The position numbers and the translations under genes were made by a program. Shown here in pieces: positions 11,206 through 23,379 of a stretch of DNA of 64,000 bases (positions are counted from its first letter, which is position 1; every line of letters starts with the position of its first letter). The notes beneath the pieces are model-generated. The model was not told the DNA's origin and searched no databases. It saw nothing but the letters and a program-made list of their open reading frames with translations. Source of the stretch: Apium graveolens (Eukaryota > Streptophyta > Magnoliopsida > Apiales > Apiaceae). The DNA lies in the NCBI RefSeq assembly GCF_009905375.1, contig NC_133655.1, positions 42,012,422 through 42,076,421 on the forward strand. The letters are read 5' to 3'.

Positions 11206-11359
11206 AATACCTAGTTTTTATTCCACAACATATCCAAAGTAATCTATAAAAAGTTAATCACTTTTCAAGATTTTTTTTTTTAAAGATATTTTATTTTACT
11301 GAATAAGGAACAAATAAATATAATTTTAAGTTTCTCATAAACAAGTAAACAAAAATGTT

Positions 11360-12330
11360 CTAGAAGCAGCAATTATGGAAAAAGGTCAAATCTTCAGGGT
11401 CTGGCTACAAGACAAAGATGGTTAACAGAAGCAGGTTTAGATGCTACAATTGTGATGAGGTTGGGCACCTTGCTACTAAATGCAGAAAGTCACAACAAGC
11501 TAAGGACAAAGGAAAGGTTTATCAGAAAAAGGATTTTGGCAGCTTCAAGAAGTATTTAGTGAAATCTTACATAGTTGAAGAAAAAAGTTGGGATGACACT
11601 GATGATGAAGAAGAGTAATTTGGAAATCTAGCACTAATTGCAGAATCTTCTTTACAGGTACAATTTCCAATTGTTCATGCTTTACCTGCTGAAAATCTAT
11701 GTGATAATTAACATTGTGTTGCTTTTAGACAGATTGTCTTAGTGTATTTCAAAGCAGTTTTCTATGAAAATCTTAAGGTTCAATACAAAATTAAGGAATG
11801 TGTTGAGAAATATGAAGCCTTAGAGAAGTCAATAGAAACTGTTTTACTACACTAAGATGCACCAGGGCTACTGTAATTAACTTAGAAACACAACTAAAGA
11901 AACTTCAAATAAAAAATGATAAGTTAGTTCTAGATCAAGTCACTATGCGAAATCTGAATCAAAATAATCAACATCTACAATATCAAGAAGCATGTTGATA
12001 CTGAGCTTGGATTTTATAGTAAGATTACAGAACTAGATACTAAATTGCATGCTTTTGCTGATTCTGCTAATCTTGCTAAAAAGCTCATAGCTGACCAAGT
12101 AGTTGGTGGAAATGTCGGGATAGGCTTGGACTATGATGAACTTAGAAAATCTTCTAAGAGACATATAGTTGAGTCTTAGGCTAGCGAAAAGGTTGTGAAT
12201 CCCCTAGTACACCTCATGTTCTTAAGAATGCCAAGAAGCCATTTTTTATGAAAGTTACGGTCAAACCTTTAGATGAAGATAACTTGTATATTCATCATGA
12301 TAACTTGTATAATACCACAAACAAAACAAA
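11360..12330 (+). pseudogene. Ty1/copia gag (zinc knuckle) and gag-pol junction relic
   Basis: An open stretch at 11418-11618 contains a CCHC zinc knuckle (CYNCDEVGHLATKC) followed by a lysine-rich linker and the acidic end SWDDTDDEEE. Downstream, in several broken frames, are helical segments (YEALEKSIET, ELDTKLHAFADSANLAKKLI) and a segment near 12220-12290 (KNAKKPFFMKV). This layout is known from plant copia gag-pol of the type represented by the reverse-oriented element at 19232. The zinc knuckle binds element RNA during packaging. No LTR is visible at either end, so this is a fragment. Confidence 0.75.
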
Positions 12331-12789
12331 ATGTACTCAGTCTCTCGTACTTAAAATTAATCCAGCTCCATTATCCTCATTTTCTTCTGATTTTCATTCG
12401 TGTATTCAATGGTTTCAGTATAATCATCTTGACCATAATAAGAACACACATTTCCCATAATCCATCAAAGTATGATGAATCTGATTTGACAAAATACCTG
12501 ATAAAATTCTCGCACTCTATAAATTTTCTGTAAAGCAAACCCTTTAAGAATATCATAAATTTGTACTCATATATCGACAACATTTAGCTACACTTTATTT
12601 GTATTTTCATGACTTGATAGTTTGTTACATATTAACATGCTCCACCTAAAAGACCATGGGCATCCTTCCAGTACCTTTTGCATATCCATGGGTGATAAAA
12701 CACAAACAAGTAACATAACCCCCTATGTCATGAACTTCCACCCTATCATTTGGTCTTTATAAATATGCAAATATATTTTGCATTGCATT
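12331..12789. other. AT-rich sequence without recognised content
   Basis: No gene, repeat or structural element is recognised between the copia relic and the LINE-like relic. Confidence 0.4.
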
Positions 12790-12976
12790 GAAATTAATAT
12801 TTTTTTAGGAAATGACCTATTAACACAAAAGATTCTTTATTATTACATATGTCCTCATGTCTAACAATAACTCCCCCTTCCTCTTCATCATCTATAATTA
12901 GCTTTGCGTATAATTTTTCTAGTGTAAGTTTTAAATGCTCCATATGAAGAATCATAAGACAATTTTGAACCCACAC
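12790..12976 (-). pseudogene. LINE ORF1-like (DUF4283-type) relic
   Basis: A short minus-strand segment reads LEKLYAKLIIDDEEEGGVI and then SFVLIGHFL. This resembles the start of plant LINE ORF1 proteins, where an acidic EEEGG segment precedes a LVGRFLT-like strand of the DUF4283 domain. It is only about 60 residues long and no reverse transcriptase is nearby. The assignment rests on recognition of this wording and is moderate at best. Confidence 0.45.
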
Positions 12977-13070
12977 ATTTGGCTAATTGAAAAATGAAAA
13001 ATAAAAACACCTGTCACATGAACAAGACATAAACTCTCAATATTTGAGAGAAAAGCGATTATGTAATTAG

Positions 13071-14600
13071 TGTTAGTGTTTGTGCCCTAGAGATAACACT
13101 ATTATGTTTTATTTATGACATTTGGATTATTAATGTTAATGTTCTATCGATTATTTATTATATCTTTGTTTACTGCGATATAAATATTAGATTTATAAAA
13201 TATCCTTGGAATATGATATGAAATCTATATCTCTAAGTACGTGACTTAGAAATGAGATTATGAGAATAGTATTGATATTCATAAATATCCCTAATCGAGT
13301 ATTATTATGGGACAATAATAATATATTTAAGACTAGTGTGTTTGTTGACTGATGATCACATCTCATTGATCATAGGTATAATGATACTAAAGTCGAAAAC
13401 ATAGGCAGATGTAAATATACATGGTGTTGTATAGACCTAATATGAGATTCTATATGTCCGTTGTGTCATAAGTAATTCTCACAGTGATAATGATGTAATG
13501 GTTCTTAGAATTGAAATCATTATATTTCTATACGATGATTAATATACTTTGATTACATTAAAAGTTGCTTTTGACTAGGTAATGATAAAAGTGGACTTCA
13601 GATATGTCATGAATCGTATGAGAAATATGAATGACCTAGAAAGAGTTTAACCCTCCTATTTTGATGTGATATTAGTGGCCTCTTGTGTGAGCTAGACTAT
13701 GAAATACATGGCGTCACGCTCAAATGTTGATTTGAAATGATAGTCTACTCATTGATCTAGGAAACCTGGATTAAACCATGAAGAGGATGACACATAACAT
13801 GCCTCTTTTAATCTATACTATATGGTTAAAGAAAATTATATTACATTTTAAATTATTCACAAAAGGTTTAATCGATAATCGATTTAATTATTATTACTTA
13901 GGTAGCAATGATGTAGTACTAGATGCCGCTCATTATTTATAATTTAATTGTGAGATATTTAAATTATTGACAACGTAATAATAACCTATAGGATCCCACA
14001 AAGAAAGTTTGGAGGAATATTTAATTTAAATTCGGATTTGAATTTAATATGAATTTTTGACTAATTTATTATTAATTAAGTTGGACTTAATTAATAGATT
14101 AAATAAAATTCGAATTTATTATTACTATATTAGAAATTCAGTTGTTGGATGATTAAGTGAAACTTAATTAGACAATAAATTGGAATTTCATATTCAATAG
14201 AAATCTAATGTTGGATTAGGGTTAGAACTGGTTTTTGTCTCTCATATATGATCTCTTTTAGGGCTGAATTAGGAGACTGCATTTTTATTAGATAAAAACA
14301 CAAAACCCTAATAGCGAGAGAGAGAGAGAGAGAGAGAAGAAAAACAAGTTCAGATTTTCGGTACTAGTACACGCCTACTTCGCTCAAGTTTTCACGTAGA
14401 TCGCTAGGCGGGATACGTGGTGATCGGTTTAAGCAAGGACCTCTATTAGATAACCATATTCGTAAAGTTTCGTAAGATAAACATCTCATCCATGAATTAA
14501 ATATTATTTTCGCATCGATCCAGCTGTGGGTTTAATTTTTATTCAATTTTACAGCTTTAATTTTTGTTTCCGCTGTATTTTTATGCCCCGAAACACAACA
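13071..14600. mobile_element. Solo LTR with perfect ATTAG target duplication
   Basis: A 1530-bp unit starts TGTTAGTGTTTGTGCCC and ends GAAACACAACA (TG...CA). It is flanked by the identical 5-bp direct repeat ATTAG at 13066-13070 and 14601-14605. There is no internal domain, primer-binding site or partner LTR, so it is a solo LTR produced by LTR-LTR recombination. A (GA)n run lies at about 14312-14337. The wording at both ends is familiar from plant copia LTRs, but the family is not assigned. Confidence 0.82.
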
Positions 14601-14605
14601 ATTAG

Positions 14606-15360
14606 GGGTTAACATATTTTCTAGAATATCATACCGGAGTTTTTGGTGCGAATATATGAGACTCATATTTTCACAGTACTGCGATATGAAATTTGTTGGT
14701 ATTTATTTTATTGAAAATATCAATCTGCTTCCTTTTTTTAGTTTAAGGTTTACCTAATAGCCCTTTTACCTCATATCATACCCTCACTTAATATATGCAC
14801 TTAATATATGATTTCCCTTTTCTTATTCCTTTTTTTATTTACAATTATAATTATATTTACACATAAAATATAAATTAGTATGTCGATCATATTTCAAAAT
14901 TTTAAAATAATTTATAATTTATTTTTATACATTGAAAATAATTTTGATATAATTTATATCTTAATTTATTTAAAAAATTTAAGATGTTATTAATTTTTTT
15001 ATTAAATTAATTAGAATGTAAAGAAAATCTATTGTTAAGAATATATGTATAATAATTTGAGATTTGATACTGTCCGAAGTACAAATATAAAAATGTTAGT
15101 ATCATTCTGTTTTCGGATACCAATAAAACATGCAATAATTGAGCATCATTCTTTTCCTTTAAACCGGCCCCGACTGAATTTCACCATGTTCGTGACGTGA
15201 ACAAATTACCTCCTTAATTACTTGTAATTATTTTTTTAGTTTACAAAAAATATATTTATGTAACAAAATATATGGTAGGAAATTCTTAAAATTTGACAAA
15301 GAAAATAATATTAAGATGTGATTTTAAAATAAAAACAAATAATATATATATATATATATA
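14606..15360. other. AT-rich spacer ending in an (AT)n microsatellite
   Basis: No coding sequence or clear element is seen. An (AT)n run occupies about 15342-15360, directly before the putative left end of the large MULE. Confidence 0.5.
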
Positions 15361-17077
15361 CGAGTCCCCATCAAGACAGAACTTTTTAAATAGAGGTCTA
15401 TAGAGAACTCTAATCATGGTCATCCATTTCATCTAATGGTTAAAAATAAACAATGGCATTTTTGTAAAATACATAAAATCCAAAGACTTTTATTAAGCAT
15501 TAATATCTTGTCCATAAACGGTTGTAATCTAGATCCTATCAACCATTATAGACACATTATACATACAAAACTCACAAATCCAGACATGCAACGAGTAAAC
15601 AACAATTAGATCTTCAAATTTAAGCTTCAATCGAGATATAGTTGGTTGAATCTCAGTTTAAAACTCAGTAAGCTACGGAATCATTCTATTTTATTAAATC
15701 TTGAACTATATTACTGATTTTGATATATTTTGAGCATTCGATAATTACGATTTCATACTAGATCAAATTTTGCATCATTTCTTCATTTTTCAGGTAAAAT
15801 CCAGCTCAAATCAGATATTTCGGAAATGCTTACTCGATTAGGTTCTGTATATTCTGTATACTTATATTTTTAACATTTTTGTTGTTAATATTCGAAGTTT
15901 AATATTATGATTCCGAAATAGATCCAAATTTTGTTCATGTAATTCAATTTATTTTGTGTTTGTTCTATAATAAAATCAACATATGATTCTGTATATGTAT
16001 TTTATCCTCTATGGTGAAATCACTATTTGCCCTATTCAATGGAGTGGATCTATAGTAGAATAATGCAAATATATTGTTCAACATTAGATTTATTTGGCAT
16101 AGTAATTTTTTACTGTTCTATAACAGAATTAGTGTAAACAGGATATATTAAGTGTAAGTTTTTTTTATTTTAAAGCACATATGTATATTGAATATAAATA
16201 GAATGTTATTTGTCATCTAGAGTAGAAGATATTTAGTCTTGTAAAGTAATATTTGATTATGTACACAGGGCTTAAGCAATTGCTTGTTTTTCTCTCGGGT
16301 CTGACAAGTAAAACATGAAAATAAGGAAAAGACTAGCAGCATGGTTATACTCCATCAATAATGTTCAATACCCTTAAATGAAAATAAGTTTGGCAGTGAC
16401 ATGGCCTTAAATATTTGCTTTTTGTGTTCTCTGGTCTAATATGTATCATAGTTTTATGCACTTTTGTACATAGTCATATGTTAATAGGTAAATGTATGAA
16501 CAAAGAGTAATAATATGAAATTAACAAGAATAATTATGGTCTAGTTTTATATAACTTGAGGTGCCTAATGTCATTATTGCATTTTCTTAACACTGTTGGT
16601 AAATAATTTTTCTGTCTTTATTCATTTATGTTAGTGTTTACAGTTGTAAATTGATAGATGTAAATGTAGGTAGTCATTCAAGAAGCAGAGGAAAGAAAAA
16701 ATTTAAAAATTCTGAATCAAGGAGAGCTACAATGAAAAAGAAAATGAGAAACAAAGAAGGACAACTGAGCACAAACAATTTGATATATATATATATGAGG
16801 TAATTAAATAAAACTTATGTTTATTGTTTGTTCGAAAGGATAATGATGTCAAATTCAATCAAATTTTAAGTTTTCTTTCATAATTTATTGGTGATTCCAT
16901 TCTCTTGAACTTGTAATACTAATATTATATCTTGTGTTTATTTCAATTTTGTAGTAGATTTCTATTCTACTAAATTATATATAATAATCATAAACAAATT
17001 GTGTGAAGTTTGGTATTATATTCTGCTACTATGTTTGATTTTTATAAGGGCATGTGGAAAACAATATTAAAGAACAA
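15361..17077. other. Left arm of the KI-type MULE, mostly non-coding
   Basis: AT-rich sequence with terminal-repeat-like features in the first 250 bp. A basic stretch around 16670-16790 on the + strand could be a decayed exon (SRSRGKKKFKNSESRRATMK), but it has no clear splice partner. Nothing else is supported. Confidence 0.35.
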
Positions 17078-18099
17078 AATTGCAGGATGTACTTTCATAG
17101 ATACATTATAGTTCACAAATTACATGTCAAACACATGTAATTCAAGAACAGATGCACTGCACTGGATATCAAATGAATTTTTTTTTGAAAAGAGATATGT
17201 GTTTATTCTAATGTGTGAAGGGTAAGTAAATATTTCTTATACACAAACATAATAGAATATGAAACTGTTTAAAAATTGAATTTATTTTGACAACAGGGGC
17301 CATTGGAATTTGCTTATACTGTGTAATTTGGACAAGACCATAGAATGCAAAACAAGACCCTGTTTGTTGCTGTTGGACTCATTACAATCAACAATCTCAG
17401 ATAAGCTTAAAGCAGACCTTCAAACGTAAGTTACTTTATTTGTTTTTATGTTGTTAACTTGGATTTTCTGCCATCTTTGACTGCATAATTGTACTAATCT
17501 TATTAAAAATTTAATATATAGATTTGTCAAGAACATTTAAAAAGAGGATGGAAGGGTTGGAGCTTAAGTAGTAGTGAAATATCTATTTGGGATTCCAAAA
17601 GTCCCATAACAAAAGGATGGTTCAAAATATGGGTAGTATGTTCTGTATTACATATACAAATTCTTAATGTGTTGTCCACAAAATTACAATTGGGAAGAAG
17701 ATTATCCCGGATTTATAAGTGGATTATAATAATATAATTGTTTTTTAATTACTACACTGTATTTAATTTGGTTTCTTATTTTGTTAAAAACAGATGAATG
17801 AGAAGTGGTTCAAAAGTGATGATGTAGATGAATTTTCTAAAAATTTACCATCAATGTTTGAGACTATGCTGAAGGAAACTGAAGATACAGAGGATGATGA
17901 TGAAGATATTCAAGTAATCAATATTAGAGATATTTCAAAGAAGAAAGGGAACAATGATAATGAGAGTAATTTTCAATTACCTCATGTTTCTGGTATTTGC
18001 AATATTGAACAAAGTGAGGCACTCATGGCTTTATGTATATATACCCCAGAAAGTTCTCAAGACAAAACTACACCAACTGTACAACCATGTAAGAATTAA
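17078..18099 (+). pseudogene. ULP2-type (C48) SUMO protease-like gene fragment with introns, inactive
   Basis: Several exon-like blocks match the plant ULP2-type protease order. They are FIDTL and DALHWISNEFFFEKRYVFI (17078-17221), the His-bearing HWNLLILCNLDKTIEC and the Asp-bearing LLLLDSL (17298-17427), FVKNI through VP-QKDGSKYG and YVLYYIYKF (17521-17640), EDYPGF (about 17697), and NEKWFKSDDVDEFSKNL after an acceptor at 17793. The blocks are separated by introns beginning GTAAGT and ending AG. The catalytic Cys position in the CGNYVLY-type motif reads Tyr (KYG), and the next residue is a stop. A Trp codon and a Tyr codon are also stops. Such enzymes remove or process SUMO; this copy cannot. 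The retained introns show it was acquired as DNA rather than via RNA. Confidence 0.72.
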
Positions 18100-18171
18100 A
18101 ATTTTCAATCAGTAGCATCAGAAGTAAATAATAGCCTTACTAACATTTATATCTCAATATTTGTTTACAGC

Positions 18172-19202
18172 TGAAGAAGAGCATAAATTTAATGAGGAGT
18201 TGTTGAAAGAGATTAGAAAGTCTGAATTTGAGCATAAGAAAAAGAAAATCAGAATCAAAGTGAGGGCACATCGAAATTTAAGTGACTCAGAGGTTAATTA
18301 TGTACTTCGTTTCTTAAATATATTGTAAAAAAGTTCATTGGACAAAAATGATTTATATTGTATTAATATGTAAATTATTTAAATGTATTGTAGGATAATG
18401 ACATTGTTCTGGAAGATTTGTCATTTGCTGAAGGGGGAGATGAATTAAGTCCGAAGATTGTAAGAGATTTGCCAAAAGATGATGAAGTAAAGAATTTAGT
18501 GGAGGAAATTTTAGACTTAAATGTTGAAGTAATTTTTATAAACTTCTGTTAACTGCATAATAATTCACATGACTTTTAATAATATTTTTTATGATGTTTT
18601 TTCATTCTATAAGGAAAGAAAAAATAAAGGAAAAAGAAAGAAAAAAGGCACTTATGTCGGTACAATTCCAGAAAGAAGATCATCGAGGCTATTGACTCCA
18701 ATTAACAGAGCACAGAATGAAGAAAGAAAAATTCCAGTCAGAAGCATCTATGTCCTATCTTAATGACATTTATGATAACATCAATTCTATTGACACAGTT
18801 TGCTTCAATTAGTTTAGATCTTTTTAAGAATATATAGTTTACTGTCATTTCTTGGTTGTGATAAAGCTTATGATAACAACACTTTGCTTGATGCTATATA
18901 TTTTTTCATGTAGTTTGTGATAAAAGATATAGGATTGTACTGTTAGTTGTTAATGATGTCGTCATAATCTGAATGGTATATATATTGGTCATATTTAAGT
19001 ATGAATCTAAAATTATATATTAAAAAACTTTTTGCTTGTTTATTGTGTATCAGAGTCACGGATGTGTAAAAAAGAAAAAGGAATGTTTATTTGAAACTGA
19101 TAGTGATTTTGAAAAGACTCCTCCAAGAAAATCAGGCAGAAAAGAAAGAAGGACAAGCATAAAAGAAAGAATTGAGAGAAGTAAAGCCACTTGTGATGAG
19201 GT
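18172..19202 (+). pseudogene. Charged exons of the MULE-borne ULP-like gene
   Basis: Four exon-like blocks follow: 18172-18292 (EEEHKFNEELLKEIRKSEFE), 18395-18527 (acidic, LEDLSFAEGGDELSPK), 18615-18762 (very basic, KNKGKRKKKGTYVGTIPERR) and 19053-19202 (FETDSDFEKTPPRKSGRK). Most are bounded by plausible AG and GT sites, with intron-like AT-rich spacers between. Their alternating acidic and basic low-complexity character suits linker regions between domains of plant MULE-encoded ULP proteins. I do not recognise a defined domain. The gene is then interrupted by the copia insertion and resumes at 31871. Confidence 0.45.
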
Positions 19203-19231
19203 ATTGAATAATTTAATATGTAAATTTAATA

Positions 19232-19404
19232 TGTGATGGCTCATTGCCAGTTGCAGCTCTCATTGGTACATGAGGACCTCTCTCTATGCAGTCCACATAA
19301 GCCTCATCTTGGGAAAGAAGATGTAGGTGCATCTTCACCTTCCAGTGGTGATAATTATCTTTCTCCAGAAATGGAATTTTAACTCCAACATCCTTTTTGT
19401 TCAT
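19232..19404 (-). pseudogene. Copia gag N-terminus (truncated)
   Basis: The minus-strand ORF starts MNKKDVGVKIPFLEKDNYHH and continues WKVKMHLHLLSQDEAYVDCI to GNEPS. This is the standard N-terminus of a plant copia gag. Homology stops after GNEPS at about 19232, where MULE sequence begins, so about 57 codons remain. The start ATG at 19404 lies 47 bases from the primer-binding site, as expected for a 5' leader. Confidence 0.85.
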
Positions 19405-19450
19405 CTTGTTGTTTGTAGTGATCTTTACACTCTTTGTACTTCAAGAGCTT

Positions 19451-19463
19451 GCTCTGATACCAA
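19451..19463 (-). other. Copia primer-binding site (initiator tRNA-Met)
   Basis: On the minus strand TTGGTATCAGAGC directly follows the LTR end. This is the classical copia primer-binding site, complementary to the 3' end of initiator tRNA-Met. Confidence 0.9.
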
Positions 19464-19464
19464 T

Positions 19465-19766
19465 TGTTATTCCCTAACAATACAACAAGAATTATAGAAG
19501 GGGGGTTGAATGAAATTCTGGCTACTTTTTCAAATTTAAAGAATGTTCTAACTTGATAAATATAACAGTGTTTGATTAGCAGTGGTGCGGAATAAAAGAG
19601 TGATAGAAATCAAAACACCAAGTAATAGAAATACAAGCTTTTAAAACTTTCTGGTGGATTTGAAAGTATCCACCAGAGATTTATATATATCAAATGAGAA
19701 CCCTGTGAAGCTTTGAATAGCTCACAGCTGCTTTACAAGTTTGAACAAACAAAACTACAGAGAATT
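19465..19766 (-). repeat. Copia LTR, distal part
   Basis: This is the 3' part of the copia 5' LTR (minus orientation). It ends GGGAATAACA next to the primer-binding site. It continues across the Tekay insertion into 31424-31870, and the break lies in AACTACAGAGAA / AATGCTTACA. The last five bases, GAATT (19762-19766), form the left target duplication of the Tekay element. Confidence 0.85.
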
Positions 19767-22649
19767 TATAACGACTCGAGTATTTTTTTTTTAATATTCA
19801 AAAGTGTAATAAAGGTTTAAATAATTATATAAAATGTGTGTAATGATTTTGGCAGCGGTTACAGATTGTTATTTAATTATTTATGATTTGTTATTATGTG
19901 GGATTGAATTATGTGATTTATTAGTGAGTTATTTGATTAAAAGTGATTTTATTGTAATTGTAATTCCATAAATACTTGGGTTATTTCTAAAATTGGTTTT
20001 ATAATTTTATTATTTCAATATTTATTTTTAGGACTTTATAAAATTGAGAAATCAATATTTTATTAATTATTTATTTTTAAATGATTTTCTGACTGTGTTT
20101 AATGGTAAAATCCATATTTAATTATGGAAATCTTTAAAAATTACGAAACTCATGAAGTTTATAATATTCTGAGAAATTTAAAATTATTTTAGAAATTTTC
20201 GGGAATCGTTTCACCCGCGCGTCGTTTCGTTATTTGTTAAAAAGCGGGTACGAAGAGCACCTTAAAAAGTGTTTTAAAAATTTCGAAATTTACGTTTTGT
20301 AAACTCCGGGATATTTATATTATTTTAACTTTATTTTGGTAATTTTTCGAAATTATTTTAAGGATGGCTGGGTTCGCTAAATTCAGATTCCGGGGCGAAA
20401 ATTTGGTTCCCGAGTATATCAGGGATACGTGTCAAAATCTTATAAAAGAAATTGACACGTATCCAATTAACAGATTCGTGTCAGCAGTTGGTTTTGGGAG
20501 AGTAAAACATCATCTCTCATTTGTCTCTCTCTCATCCTCGGCTGTAATTTCTTTCGTTTCTCTCGATTCTCTCTCGATTATCTCTGTTCTTTCTCTCTCC
20601 GCTCTCCTGTTTCCTTGCTGTTGCACCTGGTTGTTGCCGTTCTTATTTTCTGGCCCGTTTCCGATGAGTCGCCGCTTGATATTTCTTGCTTGGCTGGTTC
20701 GATTTGTGTTATTCAGTTGTGTATATGCATATGATTATATGTGTGTGTACCTGTGTGTAAGTGTGTGTGAAGGTGTGTGTGCATGTGTGTGTGTGGCGCG
20801 GTGGTGCGTGTATGTGCAGATGTGCAGTGTGTGCGGCTGTGCAATGTGTTGTGCGGGTTTGGCTTGTGTTCTCTGTTGGGTTGGTTTGGGCTTCACAGTT
20901 GGGCCTGGTTGTTTTGGGCCTCTACTGTTGGGCCGAGTTTTGCAGTTGGGCTCGATTCTTGCAGCCTTTAATTTTATTTCTTATTTTCTGCAGGATTTTT
21001 AATTAATATTCATGATATTAATTATTTGTGCGGAATAATTTTTAAGGATAAATCGGTGAAATTTTGCGTTGGACACCCGAGAATTTAACGGGTACCCGCG
21101 AAATTTTGCCGCCGTACCGTGATGACTCATTACGAGCGGACGGTGAACGGTGATGACGATGCTCTGAGTCCTAAATTTTATAAATAAATAAAATGATTTG
21201 TAAAAAATGTTTTCGAAAATTAATTGTGCGTAAATGGATACGTGAATATGGAATTGGCATGGGAATAAAATGTGAGTTGTTGTGATTGTTGACGTCGAAT
21301 GTAATCGACGGGTAGTCTTATAAATAAAGAAGTTGCTGCCAAAATTTCCTAAAAATATATTGGTAAGCGTACGTATTTATATTATACGTGTTACCCCTAA
21401 TAGTATTCTGACTACGTGATTATGTGATTATGTGTATATAATAATACGAGTCGGGTTATCGGATTGGGTTGTTAGAATTTGAGGATATCAAGCATGTCGG
21501 TATAACTGATTAGGGTATTCTGTATTTGTAGATTCCGATCGAGTTTTCCCAAGATTAAAGTCAGCGTGAAAGCTACTTAGGATTTTCTAACGCGTTGTAA
21601 GGAAAGTACCCCTGACCATTCTTTTATGGTTCAGTACGTATGAATAGCTAAAATGTTTTACTTTCGTAATGAAACAGAAACATTTTAAGTTACGTATCCC
21701 CTGTTGTTTAAAATTATATTTTGGGGAAAAGTAACTTCTGAAAACACCTATCTCTAAACGAGATTAAAATGAAAAGAGGATTTGAATAGTGTGTTGTGAC
21801 AAAATTAATTTTAACAAGAGATAGGTAAAAGTGATTTTGAAAACTGGATAAAACGATCATATATGGGATACGTTGGGGCTAGAGTAGGCCTATTGAGGTG
21901 GCGTAGGAGGCTAATTCGGTTGCGCGCACTGTATAACCGATTAGTCCAGCAGGTCAGAGACCTAGCTAGTCTCTGAGTTCCGGAACAGGTAAATGGGATG
22001 GCAGTTGGAGCCGTCTGGTGTTGATAGCCTGATCAGCTATCTTCACATATCCGCTACGTATCTGATTTGGATTTGTGATTCCCGTAAGGGCATGAGTAGT
22101 TGATACAGCGGTTTTATAAATGTGATTAGCATGCTAAAATTGGACTCTGGTATTTATACAGCACACCGTTATGTTGTTTTGATAAAGCATGCTAGTTAGT
22201 GATATCCAGTTATCTCTGATTTTTATTATAAAATTTTGATATCATGATTACAGCTCTGTCCCCATTGTTGTTACATTACTGCTTTTATTCCGTTATTTAT
22301 ATGTTGGTGCTGATGAGCGATTATGCTCACCCTTGCAACTGTTATGTATATCTCGCAGATACCTAGAAGACCAGTCAGACAGACCCATGTTCCTGCCCCT
22401 ACTGGACCCGGCTCCTCTGAGGTAGTTTGTATCAGGCCATGAGGTCTGATGAGTTGCTGAATAAAGTTAGAGTGTGTTAGATGTTGAATAAAGAGTTTGT
22501 AATAATGAGAACCTGAATTATACTTGAACCTGGATCGGATCTTTGTTTGGGGTCAAGTTAGTATATATCAATAATAATCTTGTTGTTTATATTTTTGGTA
22601 ATTGTGTTTAGTGACGTCAACTCCTGACCCCGGGGTTGAGGCCGTCATA
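19767..22649 (+). repeat. 5' LTR of the Tekay element
   Basis: The LTR runs from TATAACGACTCG to GAGGCCGTCATA. The expected TG and CA ends are changed to TA, and the 3' LTR keeps the CA end. A (TG)n-rich stretch lies at about 20736-20805. Open frames inside it (20364-21002) recur with frame changes in the other LTR and are not considered genes. It covers a region of almost 3 kb without host sequence. Confidence 0.92.
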
Positions 22650-22650
22650 G

Positions 22651-22663
22651 TTGGTATTAGAGC
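22651..22663 (+). other. Tekay primer-binding site
   Basis: TTGGTATTAGAGC one base after the LTR end matches the initiator tRNA-Met primer site TTGGTATCAGAGC, with a single C-to-T change. Confidence 0.85.
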
Positions 22664-22839
22664 TACAGGTTCAAGTCCCTGATTCAGGTTAGGGATTGTG
22701 TCGAGTAGGTGATAACGTGAGTCTTTAGGTGTGAGTCAGCAACTCATATAGAGGAGCAAACCTTTAGAGTCAGTCGAGGGTTCCGAAGGCGTTACCCTGG
22801 CATCTATTAAATGTTTTGATAGAATTGCCTTGACCTGGT

Positions 22840-23379
22840 TGTGTTTTCCCTGTATATTTATTATGTTGGCAGTGGCCTATTACGATTTCGAGTTCTCCAT
22901 CCCGGGAGAATCCCTCTGATTTAGATAGCTCAGATTCTGAGAGACCCCCGAATGTTTTTACTGAGGAGACCCCTATGCCACCTCCACAATTCCCTTCTTT
23001 TGTGCCGAGAGACATCCCTGGACCTGGTCCTCGTCCCCGTTGGGTACGTTGGTCTGTGTCTGCTGTCAGGGATTTCCCTCCCGGCTGCGGTCTTAGTTCT
23101 TCCATGATGAGACCTCCAGTACCTCCTGTGGCCCCTAGTGGTACTTCTTCACCGATCCCTTACCATGTTCACCGAGCGGTGAACACTTCCTTTATTAGAG
23201 ATCAGAGTCCGGAGTTTGCTGCTCAGTTTGATCAGGTACGTATTGCACCATTCCAGGGTATTTCTGCCCCTTCTCCTGAGGTGCGGGCCCGTGTGCGAGC
23301 ATTGACCCAGATGGTTGTAGAGAGGGCTAGATCTGTTGACCGTTTTATTAGTTCAGAGCTGTGCAGTATCAGGACCTAG
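22840..23379 (+). pseudogene. Extra ORF upstream of gag in the Tekay element
   Basis: The frame is open from a stop near 22831 to the stop at 23379. It reads SRENPSDLDSSDSERPPNVF, then a proline-rich part (MPPPQFPSFVPRDIPGPGPR, from 22975) and a helical end (VRARVRALTQMVVERARSV). The first in-frame ATG is 22975, but coding character extends upstream, so the true start may be mutated or spliced. The sequence lacks gag, protease or membrane features and I do not recognise it. A reading frame between the primer site and gag is unusual for this element type. Confidence 0.4.

Noticed and set aside
15361..15371. Exact terminal inverted repeat match between the two ends of the large MULE
   Set aside because: GAGTCCCCATC and GGGATCCTTGC are only loosely alike and no 9-bp repeat flanks them, so the exact ends are left uncertain.
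20364..21002. A 212-codon ORF inside the Tekay 5' LTR, with counterparts at 29116-29758
   Set aside because: It changes frame between the two LTRs, is full of (TG)n-driven Cys/Val runs and lies in U3/R/U5-like sequence. It is not a gene.
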